Origin: Schizosaccharomyces osmophilus | Lineage: Eukaryota; Ascomycota; Schizosaccharomycetes; Schizosaccharomycetales; Schizosaccharomycetaceae | Length of the DNA: 64,000 nucleotides | Direction of reading: 5' to 3' | Assembly (NCBI RefSeq): GCF_027921745.1 | Contig: NC_079238.1 | Location: 3,658,001 to 3,722,000, forward strand | Shown: piece by piece, positions 19,787 to 31,168 of the stretch | Numbering within the stretch: position 1 is the first letter of the stretch | Layout: every line of letters starts with the position of its first letter | Made by a program: the position numbers and the translations under genes | The notes under the pieces: model-generated | The model's input: only the letters and a program-made list of their open reading frames with translations | Told to the model about the DNA's origin: nothing | The model's database searches: none

Positions 19787-21347
19787 TTAGAATCCAGGCG
19801 GAGGCATTACTTGAGCCAGCTCATTTTCTCTCTGAGCTGTATTTTCATTCAATGTTTGAAGGTCTTGTCCCAGTTGCTTGTTTATAACAGAACGAGCATT
19901 AAACACAAATAACGGCGGAAAGGATTTAATTTTCTCAAGGTCATCGTCACTAAATCCGAGACCGTTCGTATTAAAAGTAGTCTGACTAAAAGGCGTGGCT
20001 AAGTCACGAATGGCAACATCTAACCACCTGGCACGATTTTCCTTTTGAGAGGGCAACTTTACGGAACGCAATTGTTGCACGGTCGGTAGGTGAGAAGAAA
20101 GAGATGGTGACTTCAAGGGATCTAAAGGCTGTTGGTTTACTGCAGCACGAAGTCGTTCTTGTAAAACTGTAGGAGATAACTTCGCCCAAGAAGCAGTGGG
20201 TGGCAGGGCAGAAGATTCTTCATGGTGAAGGATGGTAGTTGTATGTCCAGGAGTTACATTTGCAGCAGCAGCCGACGAGTAAGGTGCGGCGACATTGGAA
20301 GAAGGATGTGGGACCGAAGGTTGTCCTGAATGGTGATGTTCATCAGAGGCATTAGGGCCGCCGTCCACCAGTGGTTTATTAATCGGCAACAAAGGAGTTT
20401 TAAAGTGTAAGGAAGGAGAAGGAGAGTGATTGGCGGTCGCAATCCCGTTCACTTTGCCTGGTAAGTTACGGCTGTGCTGCAACGAAGCAAGGTCTTCTTT
20501 TGTATAGCTATCCACTTCATCACCAGGCTCGTGCAAATACATGCAAGACGGATTCGGGCATTGTTGATTCCTCAAGTACGATGTGCAGTATTTGGTTGTT
20601 CCATAGGAAGCACGCAAATGCCTTCCATCACTTATACTACCGTCGATGGCTGCAATGGCTCGCGCAGCGTCCTCCTTTCTTTGATAAGTAATGTAAACCC
20701 CGACGTGGCCATTTGCAGAATTCGCGGCTGCTTTTTTATTTATAGCAATTTTTATTATTTTTCCGTACTGACCAAAATAATCAAGACCTTTAAGGATATG
20801 GATGTTGTCTTCATTAGCAATCTTAGGAGACAGGCCATTTACGTAGGCCAAATTCTTTTGGACAACACGAATGTTTGCTAAATGCTTTCTATTCGAAGCC
20901 TCCACTTCTTTCCTTTCCTTCTCACGCTTCTTTCTTTCGTTTTTGCGATGTAAATCCATTTTCCACCTATAAAATTCATTAGTACCAACCCCCATATCTA
21001 TAGTAAAGGAAATAGCAAACTCATGGATTCCTGTATTTCTGTTTAGTTACTTACTCTTCTGCTGTCACGGGGCGCCATTGTACGTTTTCTTCAGTATATA
21101 AACGTCTGCAGGCAGGACAACGGCCATTCAAGTCTTCCTTAATATGATGCCAGCAAAATCTGCAAACTCGATAACCACATTGGCATGGCTTAAAGTTCTT
21201 GTCGGATATGTCAATCTCTTCCATGCACAAGGGACTAGGTTTCAAGTTAGAAAAAATCTACAGAAGGCTTGCAAAAACAACACAATTAGCATACCACAAC
21301 ATATCATCTTCTTCTTCAGAAGAATACGAATCTTGCGACTTCAACAT
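19787..21347 (-). CDS. mot2: CCR4-NOT E3 ubiquitin ligase Not4/Mot2
   Basis: Three exons: 21295-21347, 21055-21234 and 19787-20966, giving 470 aa. Intron 1 (60 nt) has GTATGC and TTCTAAC...CCTAG; intron 2 (88 nt) GTAAGT...TTATAG. Splicing gives EEEDDMLC joined to PLCMEEIDISD, completing the C4C4-type RING (CPLC, CQCGYRVCRFC, CPACRR). Next come the basic linker WKMDLHRKNERKKREKERK, an RRM (about residues 110-190) and a CCCH zinc finger (CTSYLRNQQCPNPSCMYLH). The C-terminus is Ser/Pro-rich, ending PPPGF. Not4 ubiquitylates stalled or faulty translation products and links decay to translation. The acidic first exon is short but restores the RING exactly. Confidence 0.93.
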
Positions 21348-22873
21348 TTTGCTGAATCTTCTGTTTTGCTATCTAAAGGTGAAGAGGCAAACTTTGAAGG
21401 AGACACAAATGAGAATGACCAAGAATTTTTATGAAGGTTATTTGAAAGACGAAAAAAAATTGGTAATTCAACACAACTCCGCTCAAAAGCTAGTCTTTTC
21501 CTGTGTTCGTTGTTCCAAGTAAATGGTGGTGAGTAGCACTGGGTTAGACGAAGGCAACCTTAACAATTAGAAAATGAACGACTACAAGAGAACGGATATG
21601 TAACGGTAGTCATTTGGATTTAAAGATCTATATTTTAATTGGATTGAAAATAATAGCTTATATGGAAAAGGTTTAGAAGTATCTGAACACGATGCTTTGA
21701 AATGTGGAAGTGGATGAAATATCAGCGGATTCCAAGGAAACTATCGTGGATAAAGATGGAAAAACATCTATTTTAGCCATTACCTTGCATTATTCACTTC
21801 ATCTCAATGCCATCATGAGTTCATGTGAGAAAGTTTGGGGAAATGTACGTATCGGCATCGTCTAGGTCAAGCTTTTCAAAAGGCTTGTTAGACATCCTTC
21901 ATGTGAAAAATACATCAAAGCACTGTATTTTGCAATTTACATTTCTCTGTTTCGATTTTATGAGACACTCAACAGCAGCCTACGGATCCTACTATTCATT
22001 TCGCTGACTTGTTGCTGACATAGTTATGCTTGAAAGTACAGACTCATTCATATAGGAATATACATCCTATTTCCACGATTGGACATTGAAATTGGAATGG
22101 CTAGGGTACAATTCCTTAGTCGCCAAGGAATACGTTTTTAACATTCAGAAGCTTAGGAAGGTAAATTTTGTTCGGAGGAAAGAATAAAAGGCTAGGGTGT
22201 AGATTTTGAAGAGAAAAAACAGTGAGGAGTGATTGATGAACTGAAAGCTATAACAAAATATTCCGACCATGGTATCTGGTACGCCTATTTACAAATGTTT
22301 CAAAATTAAGAGCTACACTTGCATGTACACAATACCATGGATGCATTTCATTTACATTCTCGATCTCTCCATTTTAGCTTTCAGCATGTAATCGTCACAT
22401 CCAAAAGGTACGTTTTTGGTAAGGCTGGAATGAGTTTTATTTGTTTTATGATTTCCTTAATAAAGTAAGAATAGGATCACAAGTTTTCTGACTTTTTCTT
22501 GTTCTATCAATCTTCTAACTTTTATCTTTTATCTTTCTATTCTCTTTAACAAAAGTATCCATTGCATTTTGTTTTACAATTGATATCTTTAGGGTAATTT
22601 TTACAAAATAAATATTTAGTGTAACTGTTGATAGTTTTCTGCATCCTTCTATGTTCTAGCCGAATTCATTCTTCTGTTGAATAATATTTCTATCCTCTTC
22701 ACCAAACCATCATTGTAGGGACATTCGCAGAAGAGCAGTTTTGTCTCTTCAACTTGCAACCCCTAGTGATTCACCTCAACACCAAAAGTACAGCCTATCG
22801 ACTACCTGGATTTCAATACCGTTGCATTTACAAGCAACTTTCCTCTTCTAAAACGGTGTTCTTTTTCGTTATC
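21348..22873. other. Long divergent region between mot2 and cph1
   Basis: About 1.5 kb, one of the two longest gaps in the window. A plus-strand frame from about 21705 to 22008 is open apart from one stop near its middle, but I recognise nothing in it and such a stretch can arise by chance. The last 400 nt before cph1 are pyrimidine-rich, as in a long leader. No repeat or RNA gene seen. Confidence 0.4.
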
Positions 22874-23980
22874 ATGGAATCCCCAGTCAGCCAAAGCTCC
22901 AAGGTGGAAGGCGAAACCAAAGATTTACCAATGAAGTCAGAAACTCCGTCAAGAAATAGTCCAAAAACATCCAGCAGACGCTCTAGTCGTTCCGAAGAGA
23001 TTCCAAATAAAGCGCCTGTTAAGGAATCGCAAAACCAGCAAAGTGCAAAAAGTCAAACTTCCACGACACAACCAGTTTCAAGTTCCGTGGCCAAAAAGAG
23101 AAAACGACGTACAGTCATAAAAAACGTTGATTACTGTTCCGCATGTGGTGGTCGTGGTTTGTTCCTCTGTTGTGAATCTTGTCCTAGAAGTTTTCATTTG
23201 TCTTGCTTGGACCCGCCGATCACAGAAGATGAAATTCCAGATGGATCCTGGTACTGCACTTCATGTTCTTTGACTCAGCATGTACCTCCAAAACAGCCTC
23301 TTGGTTTATGGTCCCAGCTTTTCGATTGGGTCGATTCGGCAAATGTTTCCCAATACAACTTACCCGATGCAGTAATACATCACTTTCATGGTATAAGTCG
23401 AGACCCAATTGGAAAATATGAAGAGCAAGAGCACATTTCTTCAGAGGCATCGTCTTCATTGCCAAAAGACTCCTCTATCACTGCTCTAGCATACTGTGGT
23501 CATTGTAATAAACCTTCCGTGGGTGCTTGTAAAGTCTTTGGATGTCAAGTTTGTGATACGTTCTACCACAGGGATTGCTTCAAGCATACCAAAGCTTGTC
23601 GTCATGAAGTTGCTAGCAAGCATGGACTTCGCATGCCTCAGAATGCCGTTGTTGTCCGTACACCCGCTTTGCCTGATAAAACCGTACTTTCCGATACTCC
23701 CCCCTTGGTTTCAGGTTGGCAGCTTGCTGTTAAAGAAGAAGTATTCGATGATAACTATGTAAACTTTCCAAGACTGCCGGTCAGTTGTCTATACAAGGTT
23801 TCAGTCGATGGCCTTATTAAGGACTTTCTGTATACAGTTCAGCAGCAAAACAAAAGTTTAGATAAAAGTCGCGAAATGGAAGGCAATATTCAGCCTACTG
23901 TGAAGAGCGCATTAATGACAAAACGAAACCACCCAAAATTGCCTGAAACGCTTAGAGAAATGTTCCTCCATTCCCAATGA
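22874..23980 (+). CDS. cph1: PHD-finger protein Cph1 (Clr6 histone deacetylase complex)
   Basis: One exon of 368 aa. ATG at 22874 (MESPVSQSSK) is the first ATG of the frame; the frame upstream to 22754 starts only with TTG and encodes atypical sequence, so it is leader. A basic KKRKRR stretch (a likely nuclear signal) precedes PHD finger 1 (residues about 84-130: CSACGGRGLFLCC, CPRSFHLSC, WYCTSC). A second Cys/His cluster follows near 200-245 (CGHCNKPSVGACKVFGCQVC, FYHRDCF). In S. pombe Cph1 is a subunit of the Clr6 complex I'' deacetylase, the Rpd3L-like form that acts at promoters. The tail has no recognised domain. Confidence 0.9.
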   Translation: MESPVSQSSKVEGETKDLPMKSETPSRNSPKTSSRRSSRSEEIPNKAPVKESQNQQSAKSQTSTTQPVSSSVAKKRKRRTVIKNVDYCSACGGRGLFLCCESCPRSFHLSCLDPPITEDEIPDGSWYCTSCSLTQHVPPKQPLGLWSQLFDWVDSANVSQYNLPDAVIHHFHGISRDPIGKYEEQEHISSEASSSLPKDSSITALAYCGHCNKPSVGACKVFGCQVCDTFYHRDCFKHTKACRHEVASKHGLRMPQNAVVVRTPALPDKTVLSDTPPLVSGWQLAVKEEVFDDNYVNFPRLPVSCLYKVSVDGLIKDFLYTVQQQNKSLDKSREMEGNIQPTVKSALMTKRNHPKLPETLREMFLHSQ

Positions 23981-24370
23981 TGGGCTATGAAGTCAAAGCA
24001 TTTACTTCTTATTAGTTACACAAAAATGAACATCTGAGTGTTTTACAAGTGTTGAGCGCCATATTTAATGAAACTGTACATTATCTAATTATTTTGTTGG
24101 GCAAGTCTTCACTTTTAAGATTTTTATTATATGTTACATAATGTTAATAGTTTATTCTAGTGTAATTTAAAAGACAACATATATCGGAAATAAAGCAATC
24201 TATTAAAACGATCGCCATTGAGTATTACAATCAAAGTAAAAATTTGGCAGCCGTTTGTCTAAAGGAATTTTTACATAGTCAGCGAATAAACCCATCTATA
24301 GTTTGCTCAAGGCTGAGTGATTTTTATAATTTAGAGTGCCTAAAGATGATTTTAATTCATAAACATAGCA
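23981..24370. other. Convergent 3' region, cph1 / upf1
   Basis: A 390-nt AT-rich gap into which cph1 and upf1 both terminate. It must hold two polyadenylation regions. Nothing else seen. Confidence 0.5.
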
Positions 24371-27163
24371 CTAGAACCGTGTCAAATCCCCAATATCGCT
24401 TTCATTATCACCGACTTGACTTTGAAAATCTTCAAAATCTGTAACATTACTTTCTCTGCGCCGATATTGAGAAAATGTGTTCCACTCCTCAAGGTATGAA
24501 GGTGAATACAAGCTCTGTAGGTTCGAAAGATTAGGGAACAAGGAATTATGGGCTCCCTGAATTGGAGATAGTGATCGCAGGACATTAAGATCTCTCTTAA
24601 AATTTTGCGGTTTTTGGGGTGGGATCAAGATCATCGAAAACTTTTGAAGGCTATTCAGGGTTCCCTCAACCAGGCACCCTTCCTCCTTACAATGTGAAAC
24701 GAAGTGGTACCATAAGGCATGCTTGGCTAATACCTTAGGATTACCTAAAACAATAACACCATATTTGGCCCGAGTCAACGCAACATTCAATCTTCTTGGA
24801 TCATTCAAAAATCCAATACCTTGATGCTCGCTTGAACGAACACATGATAATATAATAAAATCTTTTTCGCGTCCTTGGAAAGCATCCACGGAAGCCACTT
24901 CAACATACTTATACAGATCCTTCTGCATGGAGCCATTGTTCTGCATATATTGCACAATGTAAGACCGTTGACCATCATACGGAGTAATGATACCAATTTG
25001 CTCAGGTAGAACATTGCATTTTAAGAAGCGAGTAACAATTTTTTCACAAGTAGATGCTTCTGTACGATTCAAGTATGATGTACCACTTGCTGACAGTTCT
25101 TCTTGGCCAAAATTAGCATAGAACATCAAAGGTTCGTCAGGTTGGATCCATGGAAAGTCAACGTGTCGAGCAATACGTTCGGACGTCGTAACACCGTTTT
25201 GCAAAGTACCCTCATAGAAAGTGTTCGAAGGAAACTTAGACAGGCAAGGATGCATACGATATTGTACAACCAACCTAAATGGTGAGTTTCCTAGGATAAT
25301 CATCCGCTCAAATAATGATTGCGAAAGCCGTGCTTGAGCTACCTTCTTATTCATAACGACCGGCCCCAATTGTTGATGGTCTCCCACCAAAACCACTTGT
25401 TTAGCACCTAGAACCAAAGGAATCATACATTCCGCTTCAGATGCTTGAGTGGCTTCGTCAATCAATACGGAACGAAACCTATATTTTGCTACTCTCTTGT
25501 CACCAGCACCAACGCATGTACAGCAAATAACATGAGCCGCTCGAAGCAGTTCGCGCTCAGCAGCTGCTATCAAAATTCGAAGCCGCTTTTCGTCCTGTAA
25601 GGAAAGCTCGTTATTCTCAGCGCGCAACTTGAAGAGACGTTGAAGCTCAGGATTTCCTTGGTAATTTTTTATTTGTTCGTGTAAAGAAAGGAATGAAACC
25701 GAAGATTCAATGTCTTCCCTAGATTTAGCAGCAACACGAATCACGCGTAAACCAGTGCGGTTTATCTTTTCTGCAAGCTGATCAACAGCAACGTTGGAGG
25801 GAGCACACACCAAAACAGGTAAAGGAGATTTTCTTTTTCTGTTTTGAATAGTAGCCAAATGGTAAACAATTGAAGCGGAGGTTACAGTTTTACCTGTACC
25901 CGGAGGGCCTTGAATTAAAGAAAGAGGTTTACTCAGAACAGATCGAACAGCTTCACGTTGACTAGCATTGAGTTTGGGGAGGTTAGGTACCGAATAGTCC
26001 GAGGGAAACTTTGGTTTGAAGGATGAAGGAAAAATATCATGTCCAAGGAATTTATGATAAAGGTAAGAAGATAAACGAGATCCATCGTTAGCAAAAAGTT
26101 TCAGAGCAACTTGCATTCGGTCAAAAGAGGTTGACTTCCATACATAATCGACGGAAAAATTGTGTAAGCATTCGATAGGGACATTATCAGAGCGCTTCAA
26201 CTCTAAACCAACTTCGTCAGAAACGTTGTTTGGAATTTTTATAACATATCCAGTCGAACTCCAACGTGGTCTCAGCTCACCTTCATAGGTAAGCTTCATT
26301 TCATCACCGATGGCGAGTCGAATCTCACCGGACTCAAGTTTGGGTAACAAAAACCAAGTAGTATACCTTCTATTGATAGCTTGATCCCATCGAACAGCAA
26401 CATCTTTTTGAGTTTGCGATTCCTTGAGTCTTTTATCATATTCTGCTTCTGCCTGAATCAGGGGAGAGAGAATGGCTTGGTATTCATGGGCATCTTTATA
26501 ACGAAGTTCAACAGAAGGGAGGGAATCATCCTCGATGGGTTTATCAAGATCTTCCAAAGTTGCATGAGAGTCTTTACGCCAAAGTTCCTCTAAACGAATA
26601 ATTTGTTGAGACGTAATAGGAGACGCGAGTTTTTGCTCTTCTTCAGAAGGAGGCGTAATCAACCATGGTAAGAATTGGCGATCTGAGATAATAGGTTGCC
26701 ATTGAGACAAATCCCAGTTCATATCCTTGGCAAGGCTAGACTTGGCGCAAGGCTGTCGACAGAGTAGTACTACTACCGTTTTCGCTTTTGCCGGAATGAA
26801 ACCGAGCAAAAACACGTTTCGAGTGCCACAGTTGTAGCATTCTAAAGTCGTATCCGACAGAGGAGACTCGCTGTGTAGCGATACTTGCTTATGCCGAGCA
26901 CGCACTAAATGGATAACAATATGAGAGGCTCCAGACTTTCCCCTGGTGTTACAAAACCATTTGTTACAATGTAAGCACTTCACGATCGAGTTTGGATTCG
27001 ATACGTTACAATAAGCGCAACATTCTGTTCTTCTTCTGTTTTCAACTGCTAAATTTTCCATCTGAGTATCCAATCCGTTAATTGAATTCATGGCTGTAGT
27101 CAAGTTCAAGTCGAAACCATTTTGATAGTATTTAGACTTTAAAGACATGGAAGCTATACTCAT
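24371..27163 (-). CDS. upf1: ATP-dependent RNA helicase Upf1 (nonsense-mediated decay)
   Basis: One exon. I chose ATG at 27163 ([10 protein letters not shown]), giving 930 aa; the frame runs further up to 27280 but only from a TTG codon. The N-terminal CH domain shows the paired zinc modules ([34 protein letters not shown]). A 1B insertion and the two RecA domains of an SF1 helicase follow: Walker [13 protein letters not shown] near residue 415, [29 protein letters not shown] and motif [13 protein letters not shown]. Upf1 acts with Upf2 and Upf3 to degrade mRNAs with premature stops. It is divergent from pom2. Confidence 0.97.
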   Translation of the reverse strand: MSIASMSLKSKYYQNGFDLNLTTAMNSINGLDTQMENLAVENRRRTECCAYCNVSNPNSIVKCLHCNKWFCNTRGKSGASHIVIHLVRARHKQVSLHSESPLSDTTLECYNCGTRNVFLLGFIPAKAKTVVVLLCRQPCAKSSLAKDMNWDLSQWQPIISDRQFLPWLITPPSEEEQKLASPITSQQIIRLEELWRKDSHATLEDLDKPIEDDSLPSVELRYKDAHEYQAILSPLIQAEAEYDKRLKESQTQKDVAVRWDQAINRRYTTWFLLPKLESGEIRLAIGDEMKLTYEGELRPRWSSTGYVIKIPNNVSDEVGLELKRSDNVPIECLHNFSVDYVWKSTSFDRMQVALKLFANDGSRLSSYLYHKFLGHDIFPSSFKPKFPSDYSVPNLPKLNASQREAVRSVLSKPLSLIQGPPGTGKTVTSASIVYHLATIQNRKRKSPLPVLVCAPSNVAVDQLAEKINRTGLRVIRVAAKSREDIESSVSFLSLHEQIKNYQGNPELQRLFKLRAENNELSLQDEKRLRILIAAAERELLRAAHVICCTCVGAGDKRVAKYRFRSVLIDEATQASEAECMIPLVLGAKQVVLVGDHQQLGPVVMNKKVAQARLSQSLFERMIILGNSPFRLVVQYRMHPCLSKFPSNTFYEGTLQNGVTTSERIARHVDFPWIQPDEPLMFYANFGQEELSASGTSYLNRTEASTCEKIVTRFLKCNVLPEQIGIITPYDGQRSYIVQYMQNNGSMQKDLYKYVEVASVDAFQGREKDFIILSCVRSSEHQGIGFLNDPRRLNVALTRAKYGVIVLGNPKVLAKHALWYHFVSHCKEEGCLVEGTLNSLQKFSMILIPPQKPQNFKRDLNVLRSLSPIQGAHNSLFPNLSNLQSLYSPSYLEEWNTFSQYRRRESNVTDFEDFQSQVGDNESDIGDLTRF

Positions 27164-28190
27164 GCACTGTCTTTGACGACCAAACTTGCAGAGCGTTGAT
27201 ATAGATTCTTGTTGCTCTACTTCTACTGGTGTGCACAACTCCTTTAATGAGGTATACCGATGAACAACGTACCCTTGCAAGCTACAGTTATTTGTTTATA
27301 AATATATATTTTAATGAACAAGTAAATAAATAAATGGTATGAAATTCTTGCTCATTTGCTATGGTTTTTTATGATACTCTGCTAGTTTATAAGTTCATTA
27401 GATATTTATTTATATTAAAAAAAGGTTTCCTACAAAGTTTTAGTAAAATTCCAATTTTATTTATTGACATTTTCGTTTTGGCATAGGGGAAGATTTACCG
27501 GTTTGTAGCACACGAAGAAAAAAAGAAACAAAGGGGTAAATAACTATAAAAGGTTCATTGCTGCATTGATAAATTAATATCACAAGTTAAAAAACATGCA
27601 GTAAGTCATGCGATAGGATTCTGAAGCAGACCAAACAAAGCGTCAAGCTTCTATATGAAAGCACAGAAAGCTCATAAATTCCTAATTTGAAAATGTAATT
27701 GTTAAAATTTTATTTACTTGAATAACCCAAAAAAATTCACTATTTACCATATATTTGCAAAAGATTGAAATATCTTTTATTTATTTACATCGTTGGTTAC
27801 TTCGTCACTTACACACACTACACACTAACACAGCAACACTGGGATTTCAACTTGGTTCATCGATCTTTTACTTTATTCAAAAATTGTAAATAATTTATCA
27901 ACCGGATACTTATTATTTACCGTATTTTTTTCAGAGATTTCGAAAGCTTCGGCGAGGTGTGGAATGCTCCGTACTTAAAACGCTTGCTGTGCTTTCTTTC
28001 AACCGTTACATATCTCAGTACTCTTGTATTTTCAAAATAAATATAGTTGAAATACTAAAGTACTATTTAATAGTCAAGTTTTTGGCGCTTTGTTCCTTGG
28101 GAGACCGCTCACGTTCTTTTCAATCCCACAACCTTTCTCATATGCACAAGCGTTTTCCTATCATATATCCGTGGTTTTTTTCAATTTATT
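27164..28190. other. Divergent promoter upf1 / pom2
   Basis: About 1 kb of AT-rich DNA. The upf1-proximal part is featureless. The pom2-proximal part carries a TATA box and what looks like a spliced leader (listed separately). Confidence 0.5.
27545..27934 (+). promoter_or_regulatory. Putative pom2 promoter with leader intron and upstream ORF
   Basis: TATAAAAG at 27545-27552 is followed about 45 nt later by ATG at 27596, and ATGCA runs straight into a perfect donor GTAAGT at 27601. A T-rich tract ending CAG at 27934 is a good acceptor; CACTAACACAG at about 27825-27835 is an alternative. With the first acceptor the leader would carry a 37-codon upstream ORF (MQDFESFGEVWNAPYL...). With the second it would be a 50-codon one. 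Either would end before the pom2 ATG. This is inference from splice signals only; a small separate gene cannot be ruled out. Confidence 0.35.
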
Positions 28191-30758
28191 ATGGAAAATC
28201 CAAATGATCATCCAGCTACGACCAACAATCACCGTAAACATCCTTCGATCACTTTACTAGGTTTACGGTCTGACAAACATTCAAAAGACTCTTCTCGTCA
28301 TCATTTACCAAAGTTTGCACACACAAATCCCATTAGTGCTTCACGACCGCTTTTGCAGCATCAGTATTCGCAAAACAGCAAAATCTTGGCTGAGGTGTTT
28401 CAAAAGGCTAAGCTCTCTAGAGATACGTCCGCACCTCCTATGAATGTCAAACAAGAGGAGGCTAATATTTCTGACATAATAGACGTAAGCAACAATCAGC
28501 CGAACAGCCCTTCCTTCGCAATGAATACTAATCAAAACGATGCTGAAACCAAATTCGACAATGAACTCGCTATAGAAAACAACACAAATAAAGTCGAAAA
28601 CAAAAAGCCTGTCAACCCTCCTTTATTTCAGAATAGAAGGATTGTTTTAGATAAGTTAGTCCAACCTGAACTAGGAAGCAAGCCGTTGGGCCCGAGTGAA
28701 GCTGCTGTAGGTAATACAGGGAACGAAGAAATTACATCCTCTTCAAGTTCAACTGTGAAAACCCCTCTAGGGGAAAGGTATCAAGAAAATCTTCCCTTAA
28801 ATAATTTCAGTGTTGCAAAGGAACCCAAAGATTACGCATTGAAAGAACACTCTATTTCTAATTTATCTGCAAACAATCCGTCTACGCCAACCTCTCATAC
28901 GAATGGTCCAGGTGGACCAAGAAGCTTGAATAACTCATCAGGACATGCGGCCTCTGGGATATTGGAGACAGATAGGCTTGTACAACCTGTGCCGAATCGG
29001 GACTCAAATTTACAGCATTCACCTTTCCGCGTCGATTACAGTCGAACGAGTAATTACAATGATTCCTCACATTTTTTAAGAAGAAATAAGTTTTTTCCTG
29101 GAAGGTCTTTTTCTCCAATGTCGGAAATAGTTGGAATAAATGACATTTCCTCTAATACGGATTTCTCCGATCTCCGCTCTGATGTGTGCTCATATGAGAG
29201 GAATATTCCTGCAACAACAAGTAAAATTGCTAGCTATTCTTCCGCTTCAACTTTTAGACGATTACCAAGGGCACCAGGCTCTAAGGTTCATACGGAGGTC
29301 CCCAAATCACCTCTACGCCCTCGAACGAACTATCGACCTCTTAATTATAGCTCAAAGATTGGCCCTGTTTCATTCGACAGATTACTAAAAGATGCAGATT
29401 TAGTAATGCAGAGTTTGGCCTCTCGACAACAACATAAACTAATACAGGAATCGAAGAATACCAGAAGACTTCAAAAGACTATTCGCCCATATCCTCCAAG
29501 ATCCCTTAAAAGACTATCTGAATATGAACGAGCACGTCTTACCGCTTATGAATTGGAAGAAGTAAAGGACTTTCCTGAAATATACTTTATAGGATCCCGT
29601 GGCTGTGATAAAGTGAGTAAAGTTATAGCCCCCGGATGTACCGAAGAATTGGCATTTGATGATCCTAATGGAGATTATAGAGTCAACGTTGGTGATCACC
29701 TATTCTATCGGTACGAGGTTATAAACAAAGTCGGTAAAGGTAGTTTTGGCGAAGTGTTACGTTGTATCGATTACAAGTATGGAAAGTTGGTTGCAATTAA
29801 AGTCATCCGAAATCGTGTAAAATGCTATGATCAAGCATTAATTGAAGCCGGAATCCTTGAAAGGTTGACGAAAGATGAGAGTTTCATTGAGAGCAATATT
29901 ATTCGATACTTTGATCATTTTAACTTCAGAAACCATCTTTGTATCGTGACTGAATTGCTGGGTGAAAATCTTTTTGAGGTAATAAGAGACAATAATTATA
30001 AAGGATTTCCTCTCATTATTGTGAAGAGCTTCACAGCCCAGCTACTTAAGTCTTTAAATTTCCTTCAAAAACAAGGAATTATACACTGCGATCTGAAACC
30101 GGAAAATCTTTTGCTTTGTGATCACACAAATGCAAGGGTCAAGTTGATTGACTTTGGAAGCAGTTGCAGGTATAATGAAAAAGTTTATACTTACTTGCAA
30201 TCAAGGTTTTATCGTGCCCCCGAAGTTATACTAGGAATGCCTTATGGAAAGGAAATTGATATTTGGAGTTTTGGCTGTATTTTAGCAGAATTATACACCG
30301 GTATACCTCTTTTTCCAGGCGCTAATGAGGCTGAACAATTGGGTTATATAATGGAGGTTCTAGGTGTTCCGCCAAGAGAGTTGATAACCATTTCAACCAG
30401 GTCAAAAATTTATTTTGATTCTCAAGGACAGGCTCATCCAATATTTAATAGTCGAGGTCGTCCCCTTATACCTTCAACCAAAAGAATAGATCAACTCACC
30501 CGCTGTAAAAGCCCTTCTTTCCTGGACTTAATCTCAAAGTGCTTACAGTGGGACCCCAAAAAACGCATAACAATTGAAATGGCTTTACGACATGAATTTA
30601 TCATAGGCAATAATTCAGAAAACATGCTAAGAAGGACGCCTTTAAATAGTCCGATCAACAGCCCAATTAAAGGTTCTAACTCAAAATTAAAAAATCCTGT
30701 TTCTCATTCTAGGATCGCTCATCCTCTGCCTAATCCTCCTTTGTATCATAACCCATAG
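28191..30758 (+). CDS. pom2: DYRK-family protein kinase Pom2 (Ppk5)
   Basis: One exon of 855 aa. The first about 450 residues are Ser/Asn/Pro-rich and likely disordered. A DYRK homology stretch precedes the kinase domain, which runs about residues 507-803: glycine loop GKGSFGEV, VAIKVIRN, catalytic HCDLKPENLL near 632, IDFGSSC, and the activation loop YTYLQSRFYRAPEV whose YxY carries the autophosphorylated Tyr of DYRKs. S. pombe has two related kinases, Pom1 (polarity and cell-size gradient) and Pom2; the chromosomal position next to upf1 points to Pom2. The tail (INSPINSPIKGSN) has repeated NSPI motifs. Confidence 0.92.
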   Translation: MENPNDHPATTNNHRKHPSITLLGLRSDKHSKDSSRHHLPKFAHTNPISASRPLLQHQYSQNSKILAEVFQKAKLSRDTSAPPMNVKQEEANISDIIDVSNNQPNSPSFAMNTNQNDAETKFDNELAIENNTNKVENKKPVNPPLFQNRRIVLDKLVQPELGSKPLGPSEAAVGNTGNEEITSSSSSTVKTPLGERYQENLPLNNFSVAKEPKDYALKEHSISNLSANNPSTPTSHTNGPGGPRSLNNSSGHAASGILETDRLVQPVPNRDSNLQHSPFRVDYSRTSNYNDSSHFLRRNKFFPGRSFSPMSEIVGINDISSNTDFSDLRSDVCSYERNIPATTSKIASYSSASTFRRLPRAPGSKVHTEVPKSPLRPRTNYRPLNYSSKIGPVSFDRLLKDADLVMQSLASRQQHKLIQESKNTRRLQKTIRPYPPRSLKRLSEYERARLTAYELEEVKDFPEIYFIGSRGCDKVSKVIAPGCTEELAFDDPNGDYRVNVGDHLFYRYEVINKVGKGSFGEVLRCIDYKYGKLVAIKVIRNRVKCYDQALIEAGILERLTKDESFIESNIIRYFDHFNFRNHLCIVTELLGENLFEVIRDNNYKGFPLIIVKSFTAQLLKSLNFLQKQGIIHCDLKPENLLLCDHTNARVKLIDFGSSCRYNEKVYTYLQSRFYRAPEVILGMPYGKEIDIWSFGCILAELYTGIPLFPGANEAEQLGYIMEVLGVPPRELITISTRSKIYFDSQGQAHPIFNSRGRPLIPSTKRIDQLTRCKSPSFLDLISKCLQWDPKKRITIEMALRHEFIIGNNSENMLRRTPLNSPINSPIKGSNSKLKNPVSHSRIAHPLPNPPLYHNP

Positions 30759-31168
30759 GGTCGTTCCATATTTTTGGCGGGCATAACTGGACATATTTAT
30801 TCTTGCTTTCACTTGTTTACTATAGTTGTCATTGCTTTTCCGCATGCTCTTTACGTTCTACTTCGTCCCTCGTTTATAGGTTTAATCTTTTGCGTATTCT
30901 ATACATTATTTGGATGCTAGAATTCTGAGTTGACATTATAGTTTAATTGCCAATGTATTGTAATTTATCTTTAAATAAGCATTATATAGGAAAGAATCAT
31001 CCAATTTCATTTCTCTATATATTGGGTATTTTGCATTATATTGTTACCTGTCCTTATTGTTACCTTTCCTCTTTATTTTCAGCATAAACATTTTCGCAAA
31101 TTTCATTTTCTTCTACGAAGGCCGAAAGGCAGGTTTTTGAGAATTAGGGGAATTTATTCCTTAAAATA
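30759..31168. other. Intergenic at the second block join, pom2 / urb2
   Basis: A 410-nt gap between two plus-strand genes, holding the pom2 3' UTR and urb2 promoter, with T-rich stretches. I see no repeat or RNA gene that would mark a rearrangement point. Confidence 0.45.

Noticed and set aside
27959-28207. 82-codon frame overlapping the pom2 start
   Set aside because: Starts with GTG, runs through the pom2 leader and 17 nt into its coding region; no signature. The leader is better explained by the intron/upstream ORF model.
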